From Alphaproteobacteria bacterium (lineage in GTDB: Bacteria; Pseudomonadota; Alphaproteobacteria; Sphingomonadales; Sphingomonadaceae): a DNA stretch of 16,995 nucleotides. Below, one piece after another: positions 1 to 6,965 of this stretch. The position numbers and the translations under genes are program-made. The stretch's first letter is position 1; every line of letters starts with the position of its first letter. Where the stretch lies: positions 1-16,995 of the forward strand of contig JAGWQR010000150.1 in assembly GCA_028869975.1 (NCBI GenBank). Direction: 5' to 3'. The notes under the pieces are model-generated. The model made no database searches, was not told the origin of the DNA, and was given only the letters and a program-made list of their open reading frames with translations.

Positions 1-374
1 AGCTGCCGTCGGTCATCGCGCTGCGCGATTATGTGCGGCCCAACGAATATCCGGCTTTCACCCGGTTCAACCTGTTCCTGCGTGACCGATTCCGCTGTGT
101 CTATTGCGGAACGAGCAGAGAACTAACGTTCGATCATGTGATTCCGCGAGCGCACGGGGGGCGCACGACCTGGGAGAATGTCGCGACCGCCTGCGCGCCG
201 TGCAATCTCAAAAAGGGCGGGCGCACACCCAAAGAAGCACATATGCCGCTGCATCTCCAGCCGATCCGCCCGACAAGCTGGCAGTTGCAGGATCATGGCA
301 AATGCTTCCCGCCCAACTATCTGCACGATAGCTGGCGGGACTGGCTCTACTGGGATATTGAACTGGAGGCGTGA
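1..374 (+). CDS. HNH endonuclease, 5'-truncated by the window edge
   Basis: The reading frame is open from base 3 to the TGA at 372-374 and has no clear start inside the window. The GTG at 33 is in frame, but the residues before it (LPSVIALRDYV) read like the conserved protein, so the gene starts outside. The visible part has the HNH_5 layout: a CVYC zinc knuckle, then the FDHVIPRAHGG catalytic DH motif, then CAPC followed by NLKKGG. These residues are seen directly. Such proteins bind a divalent metal and nick or cut DNA, and small stand-alone alphaproteobacterial members are chromosomal genes of unproven role. The gene converges with gcrA across 25 bp. No toxin, methylase or phage partner is visible. 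The family call is firm; the substrate is unknown. Confidence 0.88.
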   Translation, partial: LPSVIALRDYVRPNEYPAFTRFNLFLRDRFRCVYCGTSRELTFDHVIPRAHGGRTTWENVATACAPCNLKKGGRTPKEAHMPLHLQPIRPTSWQLQDHGKCFPPNYLHDSWRDWLYWDIELEA

Positions 375-389
375 GCGCGGTGGCTCACG
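370..389. terminator. Hairpin between convergent HNH and gcrA genes
   Basis: CGTGAGC (370-376) and GCTCACG (383-389) form a perfect 7-bp stem with a 6-nt loop. The left arm contains the HNH stop codon, and the structure lies 11 bp from the gcrA stop. Its position suits a two-way terminator. Neither side has a convincing T-run, so it may only stabilise 3' ends. Confidence 0.45.
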
Positions 390-399
390 ATTCCACCCC

Positions 400-1113
400 C
401 TACCTCACTCTCGGCCCGCCAAAGTTGATCGGTGGCGGTATTTTGCGGCCCGAGCGCGGCATCTGCGCCTGGTAGGCATGGCCGCAATGGGTGACGCAAT
501 ACGGGAAGCCGGGGTTCACCTTCTCGCCGCAGAAATGGAAATCGGGCTCGCCGGGATGACCAAGCGGCCATTTGCAGATGCGCTCGTTCAAATCAAGCAG
601 GCTGGTCTTTCCGGCGATTTCAGCGGCTGGTTTGGCGGGCACTAGGCGGCGTGGTGGGGCGGGCTGTGCTGGCGGAAGTTGCTCGGCGGGACCTTGCCGC
701 AGAAAACCGCCCGGCCCTATCGAGCCGATCTGCGCGCCGGTGAGCGCCGAAGCCGGCGGCGTGTAGCGAGACTCGGCTGGAGCAGGAGTCTCTGACGTGG
801 GAATGGGTGCGGAGCGGGCATTGCCATGCGGTGCAGGACGAACCACCGGAGCAGGTTCAGGTGCGTGCACAGAAAGAGGCACTGACGGGGCGAGAGGTGC
901 CAATTCCACCGCAACGGTCGCCTCGGTTTCAGCCGCCACCTCGTTTTCGGAACCTTTGACGGGCGATGGACGACCTTGAAGGCCGAGACGATGCGCTTTG
1001 CCGATGACGGCATTTCTGCTGACCCCGCCGAGCTCTTCCGCAATCTGGCTGGCGCTCAACCCGCGAGTCCATAGCGTTTTCAGTTGTTCTATTCTTGATT
1101 CAGTCCAACTCAT
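400..1113 (-). CDS. gcrA: GcrA-type cell cycle regulator
   Basis: GcrA is an alphaproteobacterial regulator that binds sigma70-RNA polymerase and activates promoters carrying CcrM-methylated GANTC sites. The first 45 residues (MSWTESRIEQLKTLW, then GGVSRNAVIGKAHRLGL) are the diagnostic DNA-binding helix-turn-helix. The C-terminus (CKWPLGHPGEPDFHFCG, then YCVTHC) is the polymerase-binding domain. The start at 1113 is chosen because AGAAGG lies 7 nt upstream; the earlier in-frame ATG at 1140 would add nine uncharacteristic residues. At 237 aa it is longer than the Caulobacter protein (about 173 aa, from memory). The extra length is a Pro/Ala-rich linker at roughly residues 55-180, probably disordered. 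It is transcribed divergently from the ABC permease. A GATTC site (1097-1101) lies just inside the gene. Confidence 0.93.
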   Translation of the reverse strand: MSWTESRIEQLKTLWTRGLSASQIAEELGGVSRNAVIGKAHRLGLQGRPSPVKGSENEVAAETEATVAVELAPLAPSVPLSVHAPEPAPVVRPAPHGNARSAPIPTSETPAPAESRYTPPASALTGAQIGSIGPGGFLRQGPAEQLPPAQPAPPRRLVPAKPAAEIAGKTSLLDLNERICKWPLGHPGEPDFHFCGEKVNPGFPYCVTHCGHAYQAQMPRSGRKIPPPINFGGPRVR

Positions 1114-1154
1114 CGACAAACCTTCTTTCCTTGCATTCAATCAACCCTTGTCCG

Positions 1155-1169
1155 CGCCTGCCGCAGGCG
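1155..1169 (+). other. Small hairpin upstream of the ABC permease
   Basis: CGCCTG (1155-1160) and CAGGCG (1164-1169) can pair with a 3-nt loop, 13 nt before the permease ATG. No convincing Shine-Dalgarno sequence or sigma70 promoter could be picked in this 69-bp divergent gap, so the hairpin is the only structure I can point to. Function unknown. Confidence 0.3.
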
Positions 1170-1182
1170 ATAGGCGTATCCC

Positions 1183-2022
1183 ATGACCAACATCCCAGCA
1201 CCCTGCGACACAGCTTCCGCCTTTGCGCCCCCGGGCAGCCCCACGATCCGCAATGTGAACTGGGGCGGGCTCAAGACTCTGTATTTAAAGGAGGTGCGCC
1301 GATTTCTCAAGGTGCAGTTGCAGACAGTCTGGGCACCAGCCATAAACAGCCTGCTCTTTCTCGTTATCTTCACTGTGGCGCAAGGACGCGGGGGACGGCT
1401 GATGGGCGGCGTCCCGTTCGCGGATTTTATTGCGCCAGGCCTCATTATCATGTCAATGATGCAGCAATCCTTTGCGAATTCGAGTTTCGCACTGCTCGTC
1501 GCCAAAGTGCAGGGGACGATTGTCGATTATCTGATGCCGCCGCTGTCTGCCGGTGAATTGCTGAGCGCCATGGTGGGGGCAGCGGTGACGCGTGCCGTGA
1601 TGGTGGGCGGCGCATCCTGGCTGGTCATGCTGATCTGGCCAGGCGTGCATATGTGGGTTCAGCATCCAGTGGAGGTGATATTCTTTGGTCTGGCAGGCTC
1701 GATGCTGCTGGCCTTCATGGGTGTGTTAACATCGATGTGGGCAGAAAAATTTGACCATACCACGACCATTGCCAATTTTGTTGTGGCGCCACTCGCACTG
1801 CTTTCGGGCACATTCTACTCGATTGACCGGCTGGCTCCGATATTTGCGACAATTAGCCGGATAAATCCGTTTCACTATGCCATCTCCGGCTTCCGCTACG
1901 GTTTTATTGGCACGGCCGACTCACCGCTGGCGACAGGTGTGTCCTACCTGCTCACACTAGATCTGGTATTAGGGCTGGCTTGTTATATTCTGCTTCGCAG
2001 AGGCTGGAAATTGAGGAATTAA
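1183..2022 (+). CDS. ABC-2 type transporter permease
   Basis: This is an inner-membrane subunit of the YadH/DrrB/NodJ-like ABC-2 exporter family. The N-terminal cytoplasmic stretch (GLKTLYLKEVRRFLKV) precedes about six hydrophobic segments beginning near SLLFLVIFTVA. Family hallmarks are FADFIAPGLIIMSMMQQSF in the middle and NPFHYAISGFRYGF near the end. The length of 279 aa is slightly above the usual 255-265 because of a Pro-rich N-terminus. The start at 1183 lacks a clear ribosome-binding site. The natural partner is a cytoplasmic ATPase, normally adjacent; none is visible here, so it must be elsewhere or shared. SufC cannot be assumed to fill that role. The gene ends 6 bp before the -35 box of the suf promoter, so some read-through into suf is possible. 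The substrate cannot be read from sequence. Confidence 0.88.
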   Translation: MTNIPAPCDTASAFAPPGSPTIRNVNWGGLKTLYLKEVRRFLKVQLQTVWAPAINSLLFLVIFTVAQGRGGRLMGGVPFADFIAPGLIIMSMMQQSFANSSFALLVAKVQGTIVDYLMPPLSAGELLSAMVGAAVTRAVMVGGASWLVMLIWPGVHMWVQHPVEVIFFGLAGSMLLAFMGVLTSMWAEKFDHTTTIANFVVAPLALLSGTFYSIDRLAPIFATISRINPFHYAISGFRYGFIGTADSPLATGVSYLLTLDLVLGLACYILLRRGWKLRN

Positions 2023-2028
2023 GCAGAC

Positions 2029-2057
2029 TTGAAATAGGACTAGATTAGTCTTATTAT
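2029..2057 (+). promoter_or_regulatory. suf operon promoter
   Basis: TTGAAA (2029-2034), a 17-bp spacer and TATTAT (2052-2057) make the best sigma70-like promoter in the window. The expected start of transcription, about 7 nt after the -10, is 2063-2065, which coincides with the regulator ATG at 2064. The 23-bp inverted repeat at 2033-2055 fills the spacer and overlaps both boxes. Confidence 0.7.
2033..2055. promoter_or_regulatory. Predicted IscR/SufR-type operator
   Basis: Arms AATAGGACTA (2033-2042) and TAGTCTTATT (2046-2055) are complementary at 9 of 10 positions around a 3-bp centre. The inner core GACTAGATTAGTC (2038-2050) resembles the GACT-N5-AGTC core of the E. coli IscR type-1 site, as I recall that consensus. 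Because the site sits between -35 and -10, bound regulator should repress, giving negative autoregulation of the whole operon. Confidence 0.68.
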
Positions 2058-2063
2058 TTGACC

Positions 2064-2465
2064 ATGCGATTGTCTTCACTCACCGATTATGCCGTTGTGC
2101 TGCTGGCTGCAGCCGCGCGCCATTGCGGGGGGAGCAGAGTCAATGCTGCTGATCTCGCTGAAGAAACCGGCCTACCGCTGCCAACGGTGCACAAACTGGT
2201 GAGTAAATTGTCGGCTGCTGGACTGCTGCGCTCGGTGCGTGGGTCGGGCGGCGGCTTCCGGCTGGCGCGCCCGGCGGCGGCCATTACGCTTGCTGATATT
2301 ATCGAGGCGATTGAAGGCCCGATTGCGCTGACCGCCTGCATAGAAACCGGTCAGCATGATTGCGGGCATGAAGGTGTGTGCAAGGTTCAGCCGCATTGGA
2401 GTGCGGTCAATGGTGCAGTGCGCGGGGCGCTTGCCGGGGTGAGTTTAACGAGTTTGAGCCAATGA
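2064..2465 (+). CDS. Rrf2-family Fe-S assembly regulator (SufR/IscR-like)
   Basis: This 133-aa Rrf2 protein is of the type annotated as SUF system Fe-S cluster assembly regulator. The N-terminal winged helix starts MRLSSLTDYAVVLL. The recognition region is LPTVHKLVSKLSAAGLL, and the wing is SVRGSGGGFRLARP. Three cysteines (C92, C100, C106) in the TACIETGQHDCGHEGVC segment match the cluster-binding positions of IscR-like proteins, so a [2Fe-2S] sensor is likely. The ATG at 2064 fits the family start; the in-frame TTG at 2058 is ignored. There is no ribosome-binding site, because the promoter -10 ends only 7 nt upstream. The stop overlaps the sufB start (ATGA). It probably represses its own operon when cluster supply is adequate. 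It is unrelated to the DeoR-like cyanobacterial SufR. Confidence 0.9.
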   Translation: MRLSSLTDYAVVLLAAAARHCGGSRVNAADLAEETGLPLPTVHKLVSKLSAAGLLRSVRGSGGGFRLARPAAAITLADIIEAIEGPIALTACIETGQHDCGHEGVCKVQPHWSAVNGAVRGALAGVSLTSLSQ

Positions 2466-3940
2466 CTGAGGAAGTTATCCGGGACGCCGCCGCGCATGAG
2501 GCCGCCGCCAAAGTCGCCGATTATGAGCATGGCTGGTCGGCGGACATTGAACAGGAATTCGCGCCCAAGGGCCTTTCTGAAGACACCGTCCGCTTCATCT
2601 CCGCCAAGAAGAACGAGCCGGAATGGATGCTCGACTGGCGGCTCAAAGCCTATCGTCAGTGGCTGACGATGACGCCGCCCGATTGGGCCAAATTGAACGT
2701 GCCGCCGATCGATTACAGCCAAGCCTATTATTACGCCGCGCCCAAAGCCAAGCCCAAGCTTGGGAGCCTCGACGAGGTCGATCCCGAGATTCTGCGCGTC
2801 TATGAGAAGCTCGGCATTCCGCTGGAAGAGCAGAAAGTGCTCGCAGGCGTGGAAGGGGCGCGCAAGGTTGCGGTCGATGCGGTGTTCGACAGTGTTTCGG
2901 TCGCCACCACCTTCCGCGCCGAACTCGAGAAAGCAGGGGTCATCTTCCGCTCCATCTCCGAGGCGATCCGCGACTATCCCGATCTGGTCAAGCGCTGGCT
3001 CGGCAAGGTTGTGCCGATGCACGACAATTATTTCGCCACGCTCAACTGCGCGGTCTTCTCCGATGGTACTTTTGTGTACATCCCTGAAGGCGTGCGCTGC
3101 CCGATGGAGCTATCCACCTATTTCCGCATCAACGCCGAGAATACCGGACAGTTTGAGCGCACGCTGATCGTGGCGGACAAGGGCGCGTATGTCAGCTATC
3201 TCGAAGGCTGCACCGCCCCGCAGCGCGACGAGAACCAGCTTCACGCCGCAGTGGTTGAGCTGGTGGCGCTTGATGATGCCGAAATCAAATACTCCACCGT
3301 GCAGAACTGGTATCCGGGTGATGCGCAAGGCAAAGGCGGCATCTATAATTTCGTCACCAAGCGGGCATTATGCCAGGGCGCGCGCAGCAAGGTAAGTTGG
3401 ACACAGGTGGAAACCGGCTCGGCCATCACCTGGAAATACCCGTCGTGCGTACTCAACGGCGATGATTCGGTGGGCGAGTTTTACTCGGTCGCGGTCACCA
3501 ATAATTTCCAGCAAGCCGACACCGGCACCAAGATGATCCACAACGGCAAGCGCACGCGCTCCACGATCATCTCCAAGGGCATTTCCGCCGGGCGCTCGTC
3601 AAATACCTATCGCGGCAAGGTGAGCATGGGGCGCGGCGCGGCGGGAGCGCGCAACTTCACCAAGTGCGATTCGCTGCTGCTGTCAGACACCTGCGGCGCG
3701 CACACGGTGCCCTATATTGAGGTGAAGCACCCGAGCGCCACGATCGAGCATGAGGCAACGACGAGCAAGATCAGCGACGACCAGCTCTTTTATGCGCTGC
3801 AACGCGGCCTGCCCGCCGAAGAGGCGGTGGCGCTGATCGTCAACGGCTTTGCCAAAACCGTGCTCCAACAACTGCCGATGGAATTCGCGGTCGAGGCGCA
3901 GAAACTGCTTGGGATAAGTTTGGAAGGGAGTGTGGGGTGA
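2462..3940 (+). CDS. sufB: Fe-S cluster scaffold subunit SufB
   Basis: SufB is the scaffold subunit of the cytoplasmic SufBC2D complex on which nascent Fe-S clusters are built. At 492 aa it matches E. coli SufB (495 aa). The C-terminal beta-helix core is well conserved. By alignment from the C-terminus, C402 in NFTKCDS corresponds to E. coli Cys405, and E431 in IEHEATTSK corresponds to Glu434, both implicated in sulfur transfer and cluster formation. The C-terminal SufC-contact region (GLPAEEAVALIVNGF, then FAVEAQKLLGISLE) is intact. The ATG at 2462 overlaps the regulator stop by 4 nt; the longer frame opening at 2378 lies inside the regulator gene and is rejected. It ends GTGGGGTGA, a context repeated at the ends of sufC and sufD. 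Confidence 0.97.
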   Translation: MTEEVIRDAAAHEAAAKVADYEHGWSADIEQEFAPKGLSEDTVRFISAKKNEPEWMLDWRLKAYRQWLTMTPPDWAKLNVPPIDYSQAYYYAAPKAKPKLGSLDEVDPEILRVYEKLGIPLEEQKVLAGVEGARKVAVDAVFDSVSVATTFRAELEKAGVIFRSISEAIRDYPDLVKRWLGKVVPMHDNYFATLNCAVFSDGTFVYIPEGVRCPMELSTYFRINAENTGQFERTLIVADKGAYVSYLEGCTAPQRDENQLHAAVVELVALDDAEIKYSTVQNWYPGDAQGKGGIYNFVTKRALCQGARSKVSWTQVETGSAITWKYPSCVLNGDDSVGEFYSVAVTNNFQQADTGTKMIHNGKRTRSTIISKGISAGRSSNTYRGKVSMGRGAAGARNFTKCDSLLLSDTCGAHTVPYIEVKHPSATIEHEATTSKISDDQLFYALQRGLPAEEAVALIVNGFAKTVLQQLPMEFAVEAQKLLGISLEGSVG

Positions 3941-4338
3941 TGCCGGTGGCGCTGATGATGATGGCGGTGGCGCTCGATGGGCCAGACCCGAAGCCTGCGC
4001 TTGCAGCGGTTGAGACCTGCAACCGCGAGGCGGTGGCGACCATTGTGCGCGACGAGCCCGACCGGCGGCTGCACTTTGCGGCGGCGGCCTATGCCGAGGC
4101 GCAGGCGATTGCGCAGGCGCGCGTGGCGCTGGTCACGCCGCCCTCTACGCCCGCGACTCCTGCTGTTGCGACGCCCGCTGCAACGCCCGCTGTCACTTCA
4201 GCCCAGCTCGATGCCCGCCAGAAGCGCCTTGATGATGCGCAGGCGGTCGAAAAAAGCTGGCGCGAACTGATCGAGGAACTGCGCACCGACTTCCTCGCCA
4301 AATGTATGAACGGAAAACATGATGTTGCAGATCGATAA
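3940..4338 (+). CDS. Unrecognised 132-aa protein inside the suf operon
   Basis: I do not recognise a family. The ATG at 3940 shares one base with the sufB stop (TGATG), and the C-terminus overlaps sufC by 17 nt, so it is translated as part of the operon. Three parts can be seen. A short hydrophobic start (MPVALMMMAVAL) lacks a basic n-region, making a signal peptide doubtful. A helical segment around residues 15-60 contains one cysteine (ETCNREA). An Ala/Pro/Thr linker follows at roughly 65-90. A charged C-terminal helix rich in Arg, Glu and Lys (LDARQKRLDDAQAVEKSW, then RELIEELRTDFLAKCMNG) contains a second cysteine. It is probably alpha-helical and possibly coiled-coil. Position implies a suf-linked role, but no function is assigned. 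Codon use resembles its neighbours. Confidence 0.72.
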   Translation: MPVALMMMAVALDGPDPKPALAAVETCNREAVATIVRDEPDRRLHFAAAAYAEAQAIAQARVALVTPPSTPATPAVATPAATPAVTSAQLDARQKRLDDAQAVEKSWRELIEELRTDFLAKCMNGKHDVADR

Positions 4339-5065
4339 CCTCCACGCCACCGTCGCCGACAAGCCCATCTTGAAGGGGCTGTCGCTCAGCATCAACGCGG
4401 GCGAAATCCATGCGATCATGGGGCCGAACGGTGCCGGCAAATCGACGCTCGCCTATACGCTGAGCGGAAGGCCGGGGTATGAGGTGACTGCGGGCCGTGC
4501 AAGCTTCAACGACGCTGATCTGCTCGCGCTTGAACCGCATGAGCGCGCGGCGGCGGGCCTGTTCCTTGGCTTTCAGTATCCGGTCGAAATCCCCGGTGTT
4601 TCAACCATCCATTTCCTGCGCGAGGCGCTCAACGCTCAGCGCAAAACCCGTGGCGAAGCGCCTCTCTCCGGCGGTGATTTCCTCAAAATCGCCCGCGCGC
4701 AAGCGCAAGCAATGGGTATGGATGCCGAGATGCTCAAGCGGCCCGTGAATGTGGGGTTCAGTGGCGGCGAAAAGAAGCGCGCCGAGATGGTGGCAATGGG
4801 CATTCTTGATCCCCAGCTTGCCGTGCTCGACGAGACGGACTCGGGCCTCGACATTGATGCGCTGCGCGTGGTTGGGGAAGGCATTAACCGGATCATGCGG
4901 CGCGCAGACAAGGCGGTTCTGCTCATCACGCATTACCAGCGCCTGCTCGATTATGTGCAGCCCGATTTTGTCCATGTGCTGCGCGACGGCCGGATCGAAC
5001 GCTCGGGCGGGCCGGCTCTGGCGCTCGAACTGGAGCGCGAAGGCTATGGGGAACAGGTGGGGTGA
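4322..5065 (+). CDS. sufC: Fe-S assembly ATPase SufC
   Basis: SufC is the ABC-type ATPase that drives conformational change in SufBC2D. Numbered from the ATG at 4322, it shows Walker A GPNGAGKS (34-41), the Q-loop at Q85 (FLGFQYP), the signature FSGGEKKR (146-153), Walker B AVLDE followed by the SufC-typical TDSGLDIDAL (167-180), and the switch His in LLITHYQ (H204). The length of 247 aa is normal. An ATG at 4319 directly before it gives MMLQ. I prefer 4322 because relatives begin ML and because the weak CGGA then lies 7 nt upstream. The start lies inside the preceding gene and the end overlaps sufD as GTGA. With no transmembrane partner, it acts on SufB and SufD in the cytoplasm. Confidence 0.97.
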   Translation: MLQIDNLHATVADKPILKGLSLSINAGEIHAIMGPNGAGKSTLAYTLSGRPGYEVTAGRASFNDADLLALEPHERAAAGLFLGFQYPVEIPGVSTIHFLREALNAQRKTRGEAPLSGGDFLKIARAQAQAMGMDAEMLKRPVNVGFSGGEKKRAEMVAMGILDPQLAVLDETDSGLDIDALRVVGEGINRIMRRADKAVLLITHYQRLLDYVQPDFVHVLRDGRIERSGGPALALELEREGYGEQVG

Positions 5066-5781
5066 ACGCGAGGCCCCTCCCCACGCAGGACGACGAGGCC
5101 TGGCGATACAGCGATATTGAGGCTGTCGCGCGGCTGTGGCCACTCGCCGCGCCCGAGAGCGTGCTTGTGCCTGCGGGGGGCGCTTTCGAGCGTGTGATTG
5201 CGCCTGAGGGCGGCGTCATCCAGCTTGATCTGGTGCTCGGCAAGGGCGCGCGCGCCGCGCTAACGCTGCTGAATGCCGCGCGCGACTATAGCCGCATCGA
5301 GATCAGCGCGCTGCTCCATGAAGGCGCGGATTTCAGTTTGATTGCCGTGCAGATCGGCGGCGGGGAGGCGACGCTGGAGATTGTGACCACGCTCACCCAT
5401 GCCGAACCCGATGCCACCAGCGCCCAGACAGTGCGTATGGTAACAGGGGGTGCCGCCACCTGCACCTTCCTCGGCAAGATCATCGTCGCCAAAGATGCGC
5501 AGCACACCGACGCCGCGCAATCGGTGAAAGCCATGCTGCTTTCGGAAACGGCCACTGCCAACGCCGTGCCGCAGCTTGAGATTGACGCCGATGATGTGAA
5601 ATGCGCGCATGGCTGCGCTGTGGGGCAGCTTGATGCGGCGGCGCTGTTTTACGCGGCGGCGCGCGGGCTTGATCCGCAGACCGCGCGCTCGTTGCTGCTG
5701 GAGGCATTTGTTGCTGAGGTGTGCGCCGACGATACCGCGCTGCTCGTTCAGGCACGCGATGCACTGGGGAGGGTGGGGTGA
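5062..5781 (+). CDS. sufD: Compact SufD-family scaffold subunit
   Basis: SufD pairs with SufB in SufBC2D and supports iron delivery. This copy has 239 aa, whereas E. coli SufD has about 423. The short N-terminus keeps the WRYSDI motif seen before the core in SufD proteins, but most of the N-terminal helical/linker half is missing. The beta-helix core runs from about residue 45 to the C-terminal helices. C181 and H183 in KCAHGCAVGQLD correspond to E. coli SufD Cys358 and His360, so the proposed iron-binding residue is kept. There is no sign of a frameshift: the frame is clean from the GTG at 5062, which overlaps the sufC stop by 4 nt, and the end overlaps sufS in the same way. It is probably functional. 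Short SufD proteins may be usual in sphingomonads. Confidence 0.92.
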   Translation: MNARPLPTQDDEAWRYSDIEAVARLWPLAAPESVLVPAGGAFERVIAPEGGVIQLDLVLGKGARAALTLLNAARDYSRIEISALLHEGADFSLIAVQIGGGEATLEIVTTLTHAEPDATSAQTVRMVTGGAATCTFLGKIIVAKDAQHTDAAQSVKAMLLSETATANAVPQLEIDADDVKCAHGCAVGQLDAAALFYAAARGLDPQTARSLLLEAFVAEVCADDTALLVQARDALGRVG

Positions 5782-6965
5782 ACGCGCATCGGCACAATTT
5801 TCCCGGTCTGGCCAATAACTGGCACTATCTCGACAGCGCCGCCACCGCGCATAAGCCGCAGATCGTGATCGACACCGTCTCCCGCGCGCTCGGCGAGGAT
5901 TATGCCACCGTCCATCGCGGGGTATATAAGCGCTCGGCGGATATGACACTCGCCTATGAGGCGGCACGGGCACGGGTGGCGCGTTACATCGGTGCGGGTT
6001 CGGCGGATGAAATTGTGTTCACCAAGGGCGCGACCGAGGCGATCAATCTGGTGGCGCAGAGCTGGGGACAGTCGCTCAATCCTGGTGACCGCATCCTGCT
6101 TTCCACGCTGGAGCATCACAGCAATATCGTGCCCTGGCAGATGCTGGCCGCGCGGGTGGGGGCAATCCTCGATGTCTGCCCGCTGACCGTCGATGGCCGG
6201 ATTGATCTCGATGCCGCCGAGGCGCTGCTCACGCCCGCGCACAAGCTGGTGGCGTTTGCGCAAGTCTCGAATGTGCTGGGCAGTGTGCTTGATGCCAAGC
6301 GTGCCGCTGCGCTCGCGCATAATGTGGGCGCAAAACTGCTGCTCGATGCCTGCCAGTCCGTGCCGCATATGAAGGTGGATGTGGCTGCGCTCGGGGCCGA
6401 TTTCATCGTCTTCTCAGGCCACAAGCTCTATGGCCCGACCGGAGTGGGCGTACTGTGGGCGCGCGGCAGCATCCTGGCCGAAATGCCGCCCTGGCAGGGT
6501 GGCGGCGCGATGATCGACAAGGTGACGTTCGCAAATACCACTTATGCGCCAGCCCCGCAGCGGTTTGAGGCCGGCACGCCGATGATCGTTGAGGCGCTCG
6601 GGCTGGCCGCCGCGATCGATTATGTGGAGACGATCGGCATGGAGACAATCGCCGCGCATGAGGCCGCACTCACCAAAACCGCACGCAAGGAACTGCGCAC
6701 AACCAACGCGATCACACTCTATGGCCCGGAGGATGCCGCCGGGATCATCTCTTTCGCGATGGAAGGGGTGCATCCGCACGACATCGGCACCATATTGGAC
6801 GAAGAGGGCGTCGCGATCCGTGCCGGGCATCATTGCGCGCAGCCGCTGATGGCGCATCTGGGTGTTGATGCCACCGCGCGCGCCAGTTTCTGGCTGTATA
6901 GTGAAGACAGCGATGTCGAAGCGCTGCTGCGCGGGTTGCATCGGGTGAAGAAGGTGTTTGGCTGA
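5778..6965 (+). CDS. sufS: Group II cysteine desulfurase SufS
   Basis: This PLP-dependent cysteine desulfurase converts L-cysteine to L-alanine and leaves a persulfide for Fe-S assembly. From the GTG at 5778 it is 395 aa. The PLP lysine is K216 in FSGHKLYGPTGVG, the pyridine-stacking His lies in STLEHHSNIVPWQ (H113/H114), and the persulfide cysteine is C353 in IRAGHHCAQPLM. This group II (SufS/CsdA) arrangement has the short catalytic loop that usually needs an external acceptor, SufE or SufU; neither is encoded in the window. The GTG start is supported by the GTGA overlap with the sufD stop; the longer upstream frame reads through sufD. It ends with a TGATG overlap into sufT. Confidence 0.97.
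   Translation: MNAHRHNFPGLANNWHYLDSAATAHKPQIVIDTVSRALGEDYATVHRGVYKRSADMTLAYEAARARVARYIGAGSADEIVFTKGATEAINLVAQSWGQSLNPGDRILLSTLEHHSNIVPWQMLAARVGAILDVCPLTVDGRIDLDAAEALLTPAHKLVAFAQVSNVLGSVLDAKRAAALAHNVGAKLLLDACQSVPHMKVDVAALGADFIVFSGHKLYGPTGVGVLWARGSILAEMPPWQGGGAMIDKVTFANTTYAPAPQRFEAGTPMIVEALGLAAAIDYVETIGMETIAAHEAALTKTARKELRTTNAITLYGPEDAAGIISFAMEGVHPHDIGTILDEEGVAIRAGHHCAQPLMAHLGVDATARASFWLYSEDSDVEALLRGLHRVKKVFG

Noticed and set aside
1287..1296. Perfect Shine-Dalgarno AAAGGAGGTG inside the ABC permease gene
   Set aside because: No start codon follows at a usable distance; it encodes the conserved KEVR segment.
2387..3022. 211-codon minus-strand frame inside sufB
   Set aside because: Shadow of sufB; no domain, no promoter, no ribosome-binding site.
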